Part shown: piece by piece, positions 1 to 12,518 of the stretch
Layout of the letters: each line of letters begins with the position of its first letter
Position numbering within the stretch: position 1 is the stretch's first letter
NCBI GenBank assembly: GCA_024336345.1
Contig: JANFOG010000004.1
Span: 1,488,001 to 1,552,000 of the forward strand
Reading direction: 5' to 3'
Length of the DNA stretch: 64,000 nucleotides
DNA from: Mariannaea sp. PMI_226
Taxonomy: Eukaryota; Ascomycota; Sordariomycetes; Hypocreales; Nectriaceae
Notes under the pieces: model-generated
Database searches by the model: none
What the model was told of the DNA's origin: nothing
Seen by the model: the letters and a program-made list of their open reading frames with translations, nothing else
Program-made: the position numbers and the translations under genes

Positions 1-8
1 TTTTCCCT

Positions 9-2684
9 TTACCCAACGACAACTTTCATGCTCAAGCTCTCCAAGAAGCCACCGAGGTCCTCCTTCTTGACCTCAACTACGCAGTGCTCGAAGCTGTCGA
101 TGCGCACACGGGCGCTCGTCTCTGATACAACCTCTTGGAATGCGTTACCGAACTTGTTCAAACCGTACCCCTTCTCATGCTCAATCTCATCATCATCGTC
201 CGAGTCGTCTTCCGAATCCGAGCTGTCAGAGCCCTCAGATTCTGTCTCCAGCTCTTCATCATCCCCAGCATCTCGCCGTGCTGCCATTTTTTGTTCTCGT
301 ATTCTTTGTTTTGCTAACCTCGACTCCTCCTTCTTCTTGAGCTTGGCCTCTCGCTCCCCCTTGCGCTTCTTTGCTGCCTCTCTATCCAGAAATGTTGTGT
401 CTGGGCCACCGCCGCCACCAGTACCAACCACAACGTAAACTCCACGTTTTTCATTTAAGCTGGCCACAACTAGCGGAGTGCCTCGTCCACCATGCGATAA
501 CTTGCCATGTGCCTCTCGTTCCTGTTCGGCAAGTGCTTCTCCAATCCATAGTGATAGCTTAGTGAGGGCTGATGGGTGGGTAAAGAGCTGGACATCAGGT
601 CCCTCTTTAACTACACACATTCGGAATGCTCGTAAATGTTTGATCTGCTTCTTGTTGATAAGAGAGGTTCCTGTGCGATAAATTGCCCGATGAAGGAACT
701 GTGCAGTGGGAAGTCCGGCCTTGAGTGCATCGATACTGTTGGTTACATTATATTAGCATATCAGACGGAACCCAAATGAGAAGGAATAGCTTACTCCTCC
801 AAGGCATCGTATGCTTCCCAGAACCGGCCAACCCATTCTTCCCCTTCAGCAACGTAATCAGCATCCTCTTCAGTTTCTCGAACTGCCTGACTTGACGATG
901 CTTGAGTCGTATCTGTGGCGTGGGCATGCTTCCCAACTTCGAGCAATGCTCCAATAACTACTCCCACATCCTGGGCACTAAGAGTTGCTCTCCAACCCCA
1001 GCTTCGGACGAATCCCCATCCATCCTTGGCACCTCCCCGGTCTTTCCCGTCTGTTTCAACCGAGGGAACCATCTCATCTAGGTTATACAGTGAGCCGTAT
1101 TTCAGGAGCTTGGCTCTCAGTTCACGCTTGAGCATCATGTCCATATGTGTGTAGCTCTGCTTACACTGTGCCAGACTAACACCCATCTTAGCAAGGAGTT
1201 TGTGTAGTCGTTTGATGCCGGCTTCGCTCCAAGTTTTGAGGCGGGAGAAGAGATAGGGAGAATGTAGCATGCTGTCGTAAAGACTCCAATGTCGAATGAG
1301 CAGGAAGCGAGGTTCGGGCGAAAGCCGAATCCCGGTGTCCTCTGGATTTCTCGCTGTCGTGGGAATGACACCTGTATTTTCCAGTGCAACCCGACCATTG
1401 CTGATTTCGGGAGGGTTCAGTCGACGAACCTCGTCACGAAGGAGTTGCCTTATTCTGGCTCCACGCGCGCCTAACCACCCGGTAGGACGACTCTTATCGG
1501 TTTGTCTCACAGGGGCAGCAACTCCCGCAGAAGTTCGGCCATAGAGTTCCATCGAGCCAACACCTACTATGGTGAGCCATAGCAAGTCATTATCCTCTCG
1601 ACCAAGCTCAGATGCCAGAGAGTACATCATAGAAGATAGAGGCTCTGAGAATGAGGAGCCGACTTTGTAATATTTCTGTAATACCTCTTCCTTCTCCCGG
1701 CGCATTCGGAGCAATCGTCTACGAAGAATATGGGCGGATGGTGCTGGCGGTTCTTGTGCCCCTGACGGAGGCTCAACGGGATCGCTTGATAGACCTAGAT
1801 CAGGATCACGGAGCGATGTTAGTCCCCTCGGCTGAGGGCGTCGTGGCGACTCAGGTATAGGACTCGACTGCTTGATTGTTAGATGATTTTTCGGGGTACT
1901 GTGATGTCATACATACCGAGTTGCTCCTCCTGCGTTGCCGTGGTCTGTCATCGTCACTTAACTCTTCCTCATCTGAGTCTAACCAACTCTTCCGTTTCTG
2001 GCCTGCATGTGCGGGCTCTAGTCCTAAATTATCCTCTTCCACATCCTCGTCATCAGTTTCTCCTAAATCTTCGCCGTTGTCATCAATGTCTGGCATGTCG
2101 ATTAAGGCAAGATATGCATCTCGCTCCACGGCCAAATCATCCTCAATGTCGCCGTCATCAAAAACCACGATCCCTCCCTTTCCAGGTTTGAAGTTTCGAG
2201 TGATCTGTCCGGCTTCGACGCCCTGTGGGCTCCTCGATTGGTATGACGACGACTCTCCGTTTGAAGGATCTAGAGGGAAGCCACCAAACACGTTTGCCAA
2301 ATTCCATGGCCTGTGGGAATCCATTACCCACACTTCTACACCACTATACGGAACCTGGTCGCCGTCAGGTTCGAGTCCTAGCAGAGTGCCAAGATCCACC
2401 ATGCCACCAACACCTAGACAGACGACGACGCCTCCACTACCACCTTGGGACTCCATCATGGGAGTTACAAGCTCTCTCCCGGCCTTTTCAAGGTCAGAAT
2501 ACCCTGCCACGGGGTGTATTTTGTGTGGTATGTAATCATGTTTGAGTAGTCTTGTTAGGATCCGACATGCACACAAGGCATCAGGTTCGAGGGAGACGAG
2601 GATGAGAACAGGTGGAGAGAGTGGATGTCGCGTGTTTTGGAGGTGGTTGTAGAGTTTCGAGATGAGAGTGCGTGGGAGATGCAT
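9..2684 (-). CDS. CDC45: CDC45 replication initiation factor
   Basis: Three exons are read on the minus strand: 2684-1917, 1867-795 and 735-9, joined in frame by introns with GTATGT/CAG and GTAAGC/CAG borders, giving about 855 residues and ending at a TAA. Cdc45 is the CMG helicase partner of Mcm2-7 and GINS, needed for origin firing and fork progression in the nucleus. The N-terminus (MHLPRTLISKLYNHL, then a hydrophobic DHH-fold-like strand with SLEPDALCACRIL) and the C-terminus (FGNAFQEVVSETSARVRIDSFEHCVVEV) carry the conserved Cdc45 signatures. Two strongly acidic linkers are visible, near residues 200-250 and 770-800, usual for the family. The protein is longer than yeast Cdc45 (650 residues) because of these linkers and a Pro/Arg-rich stretch at the start of exon 2. 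Family assignment is firm; exon borders are by eye. Confidence 0.93.
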
Positions 2685-5600
2685 TTCGAGAAAGGACAGC
2701 CGCCGAATCGATCGCTACGTAACGTAATATTCATGAGGTGTTGGCGTTGAGCTGAGGGAGATGCTGAAAAGAAAATCAGGCGCAATAACTGGACGTGGAG
2801 AAGCGCGTAAAGTGTCGTGAGAAGCAATAGTTCCGTTGCAATGATTGCTGGAGGATTAGATACAATACAAATAAATCAATGTGAGAATAAGAAAGCAAAC
2901 GACCTCAACGCAATGCAATGCAACGCAATGCCGTCGATTGTCAATAAAGGGGATTCTGTATACAGAGTCCGTGGGAGCAGGGCAGGGCGAAATATCAAAG
3001 TGGAAGAAATATAAGGGCCACTTTATCGACCGTGTTTTCGACGACGCGATGTTGCACGTCCAGAACGCGCCTGGCGAATTGGGTAAAGGCGGCTTGACCC
3101 AGGTCCCAATGGGGAGGTGCGATGTGCTTCATTCTTCCCCTGGGTAGCCTCGGGGACCTTGGGGGAGATCAATTGCTGTGTAGGGCACTACTGGTGCTAT
3201 TAGACCCGCTGTCGTTGGTAGATAGTTAGCGTGCCTGGGAAGCCTTCAGCGGATGTGTTTTCAGTAGAAATTAGCGGCCAGGGCTCTAAATCTAGAGATC
3301 GACAGTGTGCGACATAATTAATCGTGGGATGGAATTAAGGTAATTAATTACCTACAGAGTAATTTATAAGTCAAAAACCTTAGGAAGGGGCTGGGCTACC
3401 ACTTGTCATGGTAACATGCCCATGGCCTGGATCTCTCGTCAATTTACTTAGATCATGGGACCAAATATGGAAGTGATGGAAAGTGATGCTTGTATCCGCA
3501 GCTTCCAGATGTTTTGCCCCTCTTCGTTCAGGATCCTATCTTACCCAAGTAGGCAGTGTATCTGCAATCTAGACGCATCGGCTTCTTCTTCTGTTAGGAA
3601 TGGTTGACCACCAAGGGCTATTAGTTCCCTTGATCAACCTCAACATGGTCAGTTGATGAGCATACGTCGACAGCGTTTGCTGGGTTGTCCATCAATTCAC
3701 CCCGTCACTGAACACCGTTTGACCTACACACCTCTCGCGACTAGCACGGTATTTCCCTCGAAGCGAGAGATAGACCCAGCCATAATTCCCCTAATGCAGG
3801 ATCTTTTGAACGATGATACCCTCGGTACCACCGCGTCCCCAAACCAATACTGTTGTCCACACCGACCAAGCAAAATGCCTGCCTAGAGTCAATGGTCATT
3901 TATGCAAGCGAAGCAGGGCTACACCTTTTTGTCCCGAAGCCCCCGTCGTTGGGTCAAGCTCTCAACTTGGCACCGTTCCATCCGCACTTTGTCGCCGATA
4001 ATGCCACACACAATGTGGGCCAGTTGACTGCTTCATGGATGCCATATTCTTGCGCTCACGCACTAGAGATGCAGCAGACAATTGGCTGCCGTCATAACTG
4101 ACGCAAAGGATGCACTGATTGCCCGAGGCCCCTCAATAAATCAGTCGACTTCAGCAACGGCTTCTGTCGACAGAGAATCCATTCGAGGTTTCGGGCAAGG
4201 GGTAGCCCTGAGATGGAGCAGGAGACAATTAACTGATGTACTTCACCAAGAAGTGAACTTCGTGGGATGCCGCCAGCCTGATTTTTTGCGCTTGCCATGT
4301 GGAGTACCAGACCCGACTACAGCTACACAATACATAGTACAGACGCTTTTCTCTTTATACAATCCCAACTCGTTGGTACGCTGTCTCGGGAGGCTGGCCT
4401 AAGCATTCCTTTTCTCATTGACAAGGAACAAGGAAGACTTTGTCGTGGAGCCTTGGGCGTGAAGCCACCTGAGAGTTGGGATATGCCCCTGCCTGCTTCG
4501 AGCGGGGATGATGCATGGGTACCAAGAAACTAGGGATGCAGCACCGAGTACGAGCAATTAGGTACAGCTCCGTACCTTGTACCGCATGAAAGGAGCATGG
4601 TCCGCGATATGATGCACGTTCCACGGGGGTGTTGTGCAGTCAAACTGGGTTCGAACACCCACCAGCATACACCGAAGAGCTCCAATTGCGGATCTGCTTC
4701 ATTGGCTTACCAAGCTACTGGGAGCTCAGCCGCAAATTCATGTTGAAGATCAACTTCAACGTCTTGAATGGGTGCTTGCTCAATGAAAGTTGGCTGAGCC
4801 AGCGGCGGTTGCCGCTGATAGAGAGAGCTCGACAATGGGACGATCCCCCAGGGAGTTTGGTGTTCAGTCGTTCATGAGCGCCCTATTCAATTCGGGCAGT
4901 TCTCCGTGTGGATCTTCGGCCGCTCTCGAAGCCGACAGTTTGATGAGACAGAATGGGCCTCGTTCTGTTCTAACAGCATGCGTCTTTTCAAATCCTGTCT
5001 TGATACCTACGGTACTGCCCTTGTACTGCACCGTACGTGCTCCCGACTCCGCGCAATTGGTACGTATACTCGTAGTATCTTGCGTGGTATTTTGGTATTT
5101 CAGAGTTAGTGTGCTATTTCCCCCTCCCCTCCTCTCTGTCTTGGCTGCCCCTCTCTGCTATCCGTCGCCGTGCATTAGTTGAGTTGAAGCGCTCACTGAC
5201 TCCAGCACTTAATAGCCTTACTCGTTCGACCACGTCACTCCGGGTTGCAGTGCGGCCACTGATCCATGCCACTCAGACGCCATGGCGGGTGCCGCGGTGG
5301 AAATTGTTCAGTGCTCGCTGACCCTGACTGTTGGTGGTTGTTGGCCCGGGTCCAAGTATTTCCAGTAGCCGGAATCCCAGCTCACAACGATGTCTAGTAC
5401 TCTACAGGAGTACACATAGTACTTTATGCTCCCTCCCGTGCTCCGTCGTCTTTTCCCTGCAACCCTGAGTGGTACCGAATTCCTGGGGCTGGGCCACCCT
5501 CCCGTTCGTTTGGGAGCGATTCCTCTTTCGTTGGCCAATCCCCCAACACCCTCCACTCCACATCATCCAGCTTGCTGGGTCTTTTGGGTTCTGTCCCCAT

Positions 5601-6047
5601 CAGACAACGTCCCGCCGTCTCGGGCCTGCCTTATGGCTGACTCTTTTTTGCTGTACGATCCATCTGCATCCCCTGTTTGCTTCCCTTAGTCTCTTCTTTG
5701 TACGGTACCAATACTTAGGTCCCGTCCGTTCGTCTCCCCCCCTCTTCTCCTCCGGGCGCGTCCATCTCCATCCCATTCCTTGCTAGAATAACCATTCGAT
5801 TGGGACCGGCTTGGTTTTACCCGGCCCCGGCACTCAGCGTCGGTCCACCCAGTCCCTTGGGTCATCTTGTTTCTTATTGGGACCTCTCTCTCTTCGCCTC
5901 TCCTCCATCAAACTACTCCTCACCAGCGGCGCTGGACTCACATGTATCTCCCCCGCGGCTGGCTTGACAAGACTGCTTCTCCGCAATACCAGCACCCTTC
6001 CTCTGCCAACATTTTCAAAATTATCGACTCTCGACACTGAAGTCATC
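2685..6047. other. Intergenic region, CDC45 promoter side to methyltransferase leader
   Basis: No ORF here looks coding: all are short, overlap in several frames and match no family I recognise. The left part is the CDC45 upstream region, with three ACGCG cores (2804-2808 on minus, 3044-3048 and 3065-3069). A 16-bp perfect palindrome, AGGTAATTAATTACCT, lies at 3338-3353. The right part, from about 5800, is a C/T-rich leader running into the methyltransferase ATG at 6048. The function of the 3.1-5.7 kb middle is unknown. Confidence 0.6.
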
Positions 6048-7186
6048 ATGGACAACGCCACAGAAGAAGACACGACATCCGATCTTGGAGAGTCCGTAGG
6101 GACTTCTGAGTTTACCTCCGTCAACACAAGAGAGATGTACTCATATGAGGCTGGAAGGTATGAGCTCAGGCGAATCCCACAGCTCCGGCACTTGCAGCTA
6201 ATTCACTCATCTCACATAGGAGATATCAAGGCTTCTTACAAGGCCGATATGGTCTTCCTAATGATGATACCGAACAGTTTCGGGAAGCGCTCAAACACAA
6301 ATTGTATATCGATTACCTCTTAGATGGCAAGCTTTACTTGGCTCCTATCGGGGAGCATCCCCAGAAGATTGTTGACCTTGGGACTGGGGTAGGCTTTTGG
6401 GCCCAAGATAGTATGTATTCGTTATTGTTGAGACCGAAGAACTCAACTAATGAAAATGGTAGTGGCTGAGAACTTTCCAAGCGCGCGTGTCATTGGGACC
6501 GATCTTTCTCCCATACAGCCGCATTGGACAGCTCCTAATGTCGAGTTTCGAGTTGAGGACCTTGAGGACGAATTCCGTCCGTGGACAAATATATACGTTA
6601 ACGCAGATTTGATACACATCCGAGCTTTGCTACAGACTTTACGACATCCGCGACAGCTAATAGAGCGATCATTTGAGTATGAATCCCCTTTCGTCAATTC
6701 AAATCAAACAGACTGCCTAACATGGAAAGCAGAGCCCTTAAGCCAGGAGGATGGATCGAGATTCACGAAGTAATCCCCTTCGTCTACAATGATTCTGATG
6801 GGGAAGTCACTGAAGACCATCCCTTCAGCCACTTTTATCGGCTTATCGAGGGGCCTTTCGCACAACGCTATGGATGGAACGTGCGGTTTCCCTTAGAAAT
6901 TGTCGATACACTTCATCAAGTTGGATTCGTCAACGTCCAAGAACATCATACTCGAGTTCCGATTGGAAGATGGCCTAGTGAGACCAGAGAGAGGGAGATG
7001 GGCATGTTTAACCAACACCTCTGTGAGGACTGGATCACGGCCCTATTGGCACGAAACAACGTCATGGGCCTAGAGACTGAAGAAGCCAATGAGATGGGAC
7101 AGAGGCTATTCGACGCCTTCAATAACCCTCGCATCCACGTCCGCCTCGACTGGATAGACTGCTGGGCCCAGAAGCCCTGGTCATAG
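6048..7186 (+). CDS. LaeA-like SAM-dependent methyltransferase
   Basis: Four exons, 6048-6157, 6220-6410, 6463-6676 and 6733-7186, splice to about 322 residues. After a short acidic Ser/Thr-rich N-terminus comes the sequence EAGRRYQGFLQGRYGLPNDD, typical of the fungal LaeA-like group. SAM-binding motif I is VDLGTGVGFWAQD (around residue 87) and the acidic strand-2 loop is GTDLSPIQP (around residue 112). The post-motif ALKPGGWIEIHE is also standard, and the protein ends at WAQKPWS. Members of this family methylate small molecules or act as regulators; true LaeA controls secondary metabolism with the velvet complex. Fungi carry dozens of paralogues, so this is unlikely to be LaeA itself and its substrate is unknown. 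It sits upstream of, and converges on, the Zn2Cys6 gene. The third acceptor (GCAG at 6732) was chosen because it restores the KPGGW motif. Confidence 0.85.
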
Positions 7187-8126
7187 ATAGGAGGGCAACA
7201 GAGCGACTGAGAGCCATTGCTACTCTCAGAGATACCCAAACGGACCACGGAAAACGGATAATGGATAACTGGGAGCAGCGGATGAGCAGAAAGTCGGGCT
7301 CAGGGTCAGCATCTTGAATTGGTAGGAGATCGGGTTGATAAATGCAGCCATATGCGCATGTCAAACTGACTCGTTCGCCGAACAAGGGACCACTGAGTCA
7401 CCTAGTTGCTACACTCAGAGCAGGAATCCCGAACATTTAGGCGACAAACTCTTTGAGTCAAGCGGTCTCATTGGGGGTTTTGGTCTTGCTTGTTGCAAAC
7501 AGCAGGTGCTGTGGTGATGCGTGTCTGCAAAAAAAGGAGGAACCGGCAACACATTTATTTACATGGCTAAAAATTGGAGTTGAGGCCCAACTGACACACA
7601 TGGCTTGATGATTCCTAGAACATATTTGACGAAATGATGAATGAGAAGGATATTTTTCTTGTTCATCTTCCTTTCTGATCGCTCTTTTTCACAATTTGAC
7701 CTAGACGGAATTGGACAGCGCCACTCTGCATCGCAGTACAGTCCATGACCCCAAGCCGTTATTTGAGTCGGGATATCTCGCTTCATACCAACTGAGAGGA
7801 GTATCTAAAATCTACCTTACATACCTTACCTTTTGTTCCCAATGTACCGTCCATGCATATCCACCTCTCTACAAGATGAAAACCAACCATCCGCGGAAAT
7901 AGACGCCTTCAACCCTAGCTGATTGAGTTACACGCTTATCATAACATGTTGCCCAGTTCAGAAAATCCTTCCCGCAAATATATACACGAGTGGTCCGTTT
8001 CTAATAGGAACCACGTTTCCTGCCCCTGTGTTCCTTTTAACTCTACTAATTACCGTCCCAATTCTTGTGACAGCTCTGTAGCATAGTATGTCGTTGGATA
8101 TTTCGCCGCATACAACGCGGCAGGTT
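7187..8126. other. Intergenic region between convergent genes
   Basis: This stretch holds the 3' regions of the methyltransferase (plus) and the Zn2Cys6 gene (minus). The short ORFs in it have no recognisable domain and no consistent frame. I see no RNA gene or repeat of note. Confidence 0.6.
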
Positions 8127-10710
8127 TCAATTACCGAACATATTCCCCCCCGGTGGATTCCCCATGCCACCCATGCCACCCATACCTCCCATCGGCGGTT
8201 GCATACCGCCGCCGCCGCCGCCGCCGCCGCCGGGGAAGGGTCCAAACGAGCCGAACCCGCCCATTGGTGGGAATTGGTTCGAGGTATCACCACCGTAGCC
8301 AGATATGAGATAGGACCAATCCATTTCACCAGGTTCTTCTGCCGAGTCGATAGATCCTGCGGTAGGCGGTGCTGCTACGCCGCGATTATTTGGATCTGTA
8401 GGCGATGTCATCATGGCGCCTGAATCGTTTGGAGGAGCAGAAGATCGCGGCACACTGATGACCGGCCCGACGAGCGACGCAGGATCAGGACGATTTTCAG
8501 CACGTGCTTTCCGACGAGACTCAGCCCGTTGTTTTAGCAGGTCCATGAAGCCTGGGCGCTCAACAGACCGGCCGGCACTGAGAAGAGCGGCCTCGTGGGC
8601 GTCCCAAGCTTTGATGAAGTGGGTGCCGAAAGCAATATGCATGGGGCTATGGTAATGGTTGAGCATGCCCCGGAGGTCATGGTTCTTAGCAATGGCATCC
8701 CAGGCGCGTTCGATCATGGGACCGGCGACACGGTGTCTCAGCTCCTGAACGAGAAACATGTATGCTGGGAAAGGAAAGTGGTGCATTGAGAACCACTTAA
8801 AAGGACGAAGGGATTCAGAGGACTGAACAATGTTGTCATACTCAATCATCTGAGTGGCTTGAAGAAAGAGATTATCGCGCTCAACATCCTCGAGGGGAAG
8901 GTGATCATCATCGTGTACACGGACCAGGAAATTGATAATGCGCATTTTGCAAAGTGCTTGGCGAGTCATGGTGAGGGTGAAGAAGTGAAGAGGAATTTTA
9001 GGATCACATTGGCTAAGATAAGTGCCTTCGATATGAGCACAGAACCCGTCGAGAGTGTACACCGGCCCATCTTGACCGGCGAGCCTAATAGTCGTGACAG
9101 GGCGGGCGTTGGGGTTAGACGAGGGGCTCTTCTCAGCATTGTTCATCTTTTGACTGTCGCGGTTGCTGTCGCTAGCTACAGCCATGGCGAGTTCAATCCT
9201 GGTCAGGGCGAAGAGCATTTCCGTTGGCCCAGAGTGAGGAGTGGGTAGCTCCTTTCCGTCGATGTGGAGATCTGAGTCGTTGACGTTTAGGGGAATTTTG
9301 CAGTCACCACCGCTTGAAAGAGCTGTAATTGTTGAACCAGTCATCTCGCCCATCCGACGATCGTAGGCGACAAGAGCCCACCACAGGCGGCGCCGCTGCT
9401 CAACCTCGAAAGGAGGCAGCCCGAACTGAGCTGGGTCCGTATGAAGACCCATTCGTTGGGCGATTCGGACGCCCATGCCAACGAGGCAAAAGACTTGGCG
9501 CGGATCTACGAACCAGCGGACGGCCATCTAGCCGACATGTTAGTCATGACGCTGAAGGATACAGATGAAACCACTTACGCAGTATAGGAGATATGCTTGG
9601 AGGAGAATCGGATCATTGACCCTCATGAAACCTGCATTGCATAGGGCCTGCTGTGTTGCCGAATGAAACCTCCCTAATAGCTCTTGTCTAGGTTGGTTGA
9701 ACATTTTTTGGCAATCAGCCTCTTCAAGGGACGTAACTGATAAAAGATAGATTGCAAACAACAGTGCTTCAATGTTCTTTGGAGCCTTCTCAATGTTGGT
9801 GCTTGCGGCAATAACCTGTGCTTGGACTGAGGGCACATGGGTTATTTTGAGCAAGGGGTTGATGTTGTCAATGTAAATTTGCCATAGTTGGAAGATTTGG
9901 ATTGTTGAAGGATGATATCTGGTTATAGGGCCAGGGTGACCCCCAATGATGAACGGAAAGCCGTCGGTATCGAACATCTTATCGAAGGCACGATGGATAG
10001 TGGACTGTCCACCTTCATCCTCGGAAGAGTCATGAAGGAGATCCTCACTGGCTCGAAACTACGGGATTCATATCAGTGCTCATGGTCTCTACTACATACA
10101 AAACGACTCATAATGCCGCCACTTACTTCTTTGTGTAATGAAAACCAGGCGCGGCCAATTTTACTATTATACATGTACGGTTAGCTGAGAAAGATTTCCT
10201 TTAATAATTAATAAAATGAGAGAAGGGGAGAAGAAGAGGGTTGTCTTGCTTTGAGGAGTAAGAGGTAGAGGGAGATGCGCTGGTTTCGGGTGAAGTCTTG
10301 AGTGCTTCGAAGTCCTCATTTAGATCTTCCACATCATCAGCAGCGGGGCCATCAGGCCGAAGCTCATGGCCGATGGCGTCGACTTTTACTCCATGCTCAG
10401 CCAGAAGACTCTCGTATTTCTTGAGGCGATCGATGAGATCTTTCTCCTGGAGGCGTTTCTTCCGACGGCGAGGCGGCTGTGGAGGAACGACGCGGCACTC
10501 GACCTTGGCCTTTACACAGTTGGCACAAGGCTTATTCTTGTCACAGCGGACCTTTCGCTGCTGGCAGAGAACACAGCTGGTGCCGCGTGTCAGCTTCACG
10601 GCTGCCGAGTCTGGGGACTGGAACTGTGCATGAGACTGGGGATGCGGCGCCGAGAACTGTCGCTGCGGGGCCGTGCCCGGGATGGAGTCGACGGGCATCT
10701 CAGCCGACAT
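8127..10710 (-). CDS. Zn(II)2Cys6 transcription factor with fungal_trans domain
   Basis: Four exons are inferred: 10710-10250, 10163-10127, 10058-9579 and 9527-8127, about 792 residues. The DNA-binding domain has Cys 46, 49, 56, 62, 65 and 72 (C-x2-C-x6-C-x5-C-x2-C-x6-C), followed by the basic linker PRRRKKR and a short coiled coil (about 86-118). The middle region (QAYLLYC, VGMGVRIAQRMGLHTDP, EVEQRRRLWWALVAYDRR) is the fungal-specific regulatory domain. The C-terminus is low complexity, with nine consecutive Gly followed by Met-Gly-Gly repeats. Such proteins bind CGG triplets in the nucleus and often control neighbouring genes. Intron 1 has no usable GT donor before an in-frame stop; a GC donor (GCAAGA at 10249) joined to TAG at 10164 gives an open frame through a 37-nt exon. 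That junction is the weakest part of the model. The gene is divergent from the MFS transporter. Confidence 0.85.
8206..8233. repeat. CCG/GGC trinucleotide repeat
   Basis: An uninterrupted CCG-type triplet tract encodes the nine-glycine run near the C-terminus of the Zn2Cys6 protein. It is a probable site of length variation between strains. Confidence 0.8.
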
Positions 10711-12518
10711 GATGGTAAGTCAGGTCAACGACGGCTTGGCTGGGTGTGCCACGATACCCAAAGAATTCCGTGGGAAGCTCGGTCAGGGGGTGAAGTTATG
10801 GATGGTATCACCTGACAGGCTGGCGATTGGTTGGCGGAGTTTGGTGAGGGGGGAGGGGGGAAAGCAATGTATCCTTTCTGGGCCAAGTGTGCGTAAGGGA
10901 CGACGCAGTCATGCAAGTACATCATCCATGAGGATGGGGCGGAGGTTGATCAAGCGGATCCTTCCTTTGGGTTCGTACTGGTGCTGTATCCAGCTAACGT
11001 TGCTGTTGGTATGACAGAGCTGTACAGAGTACTACAGACCTTAGTTTGAGGTTTGAGATTTTCGATTTTCGAATTGGGTCAGCGGCTCAGTTACGTACTA
11101 TACTGATACCGGCAGTGGTGGGGGGATAGGGATAGGGATAGGGATCTCCAGAGGTAATTAGGTGTCCCCAGCTGTAGGGCTGAAGGTCTGGCGTGGCTGG
11201 TTGAAGGGATTGGCGACGATTGTTCGGGCCCGGAAGTGGACGTCGGTAGTCGGTATTGACTAATAAGCTAGCAAACCCTTAGCAGACGGGAAGGCCACTG
11301 GGCGGATAGCCTCTTTTTCTTTTCTTCCTGACTCTCTCTCTCTTCCCGTCCCATCAGAAACAAGGACAAATGAGGCTTTCAACTGGCCGGCTGGTGGTGG
11401 TTATGCTCTTGTATAGGCAGATAACGGCAGAGGCGCGAGGCCTCGTAGAGAGAGGATGACGACGAGCAATCTTAGATCTTAGGCAGCGCCGTAATACCGA
11501 AACGGGCACAGACGAGAAGTGCGGGAACAGACGATACGCGGCTGCTTCTGTGGCTTCTGTGCAGCGTTGGCGTTCAGGCGTCCAGGCACCAGGGACCAGC
11601 TGTTGCGTGTGAAGGATACAAACACGCCCAGGTAACTTACAAAGTGACCGACGGGGAGGGGTGAAGCAAAGCGTTAGCTGTGTGGCTTTGGATGAGGTTC
11701 GTCTGGTCACTATGGTTGCAGTGTGCGTGCTCTGGTTGAAAGATGCCCGTCGGTCCCGAGGTGGTCCGTCGCTCCACCACTTTGGTTGCACCTTCTGTGC
11801 CGCTTGTGGGATGCTTGTGGGATGCTTGTGGCAGAGGCCAGGGACGAGTTCCAAACTTGGTCTAGCGGCTCCGTGCCCGGATCCGACTCCAAGCCTCGTC
11901 GCCGAGACCAAGAGTGCTTTGGGTGTTTGGGCGTCTGTCTCGGGGTCTTGACAACTTCATTTTGTCCTTTTCACCCGTGCAATGTCTCCATAATGCCACA
12001 TAATTTCCATAATGTGCAATATCCGAGTCTGGCCGTCTCCTCACAGCGAGGCTCTCGACTTGTTCGGCCCCGTTTAGGACTCCAGAGTGACTCCTTTTAC
12101 ACCGCGTATATTTCGTATTTTTCGTAGGCATAGGCATATTTGCGTATATATGGCTGAACGGCCCAGTCCACCAACCATCATACGACCTCGAGACCGTGAG
12201 ATCTGTTGCTTTGTGTTTGGCTATTTTATCCATGGCTACAAGTATTTCTAGCTTCTTGTGGCAGAATCCATTTTCATATTGATTCATCACCATATTTCAG
12301 AATTTCACCTCCGCCTCTTTTCATTCTCTTCAATATACAAGAGAACACTCTAACACTCTCCTTTAACCTATTCATTCTCCTAGTGGATTCTTTTTCTTGT
12401 TTATCTATCTCCTGCAGCCTAAAATACCGTTCATCTTTCGACCAACAGACGTTCCTTACAATCACTAAAACGTGGCATTGCATGGTCGCATCGGCGCTCT
12501 ATTACTCAATATCTCATC
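10711..12518. promoter_or_regulatory. Divergent promoter region, Zn2Cys6 factor and MFS transporter
   Basis: About 1.8 kb separates the two divergent start codons. The interval contains a CGG direct repeat (CGGTAGTCGGTA, 11244-11255), a GGGATA tandem tract at 11123-11145 and a TATATAT element at about 12143 upstream of the transporter. The overlapping ORFs at 11354-12293 lie on both strands and look non-coding. That the factor controls the transporter from here is inference from position. Confidence 0.5.
11123..11145 (+). repeat. GGGATA tandem tract
   Basis: Three full GGGATA units and a partial fourth lie between the divergent Zn2Cys6 and MFS genes. The unit differs from the fungal telomere repeat TTAGGG, so it is treated as a simple repeat. 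Confidence 0.8.

Noticed and set aside
4620..4670. tRNA-like B box (GGTTCGAAC)
   Set aside because: The last bases deviate from the B-box consensus and no A box or foldable acceptor stem lies upstream.
11123..11145. Interstitial telomere repeat
   Set aside because: The unit is GGGATA, not the TTAGGG usual in filamentous ascomycetes.
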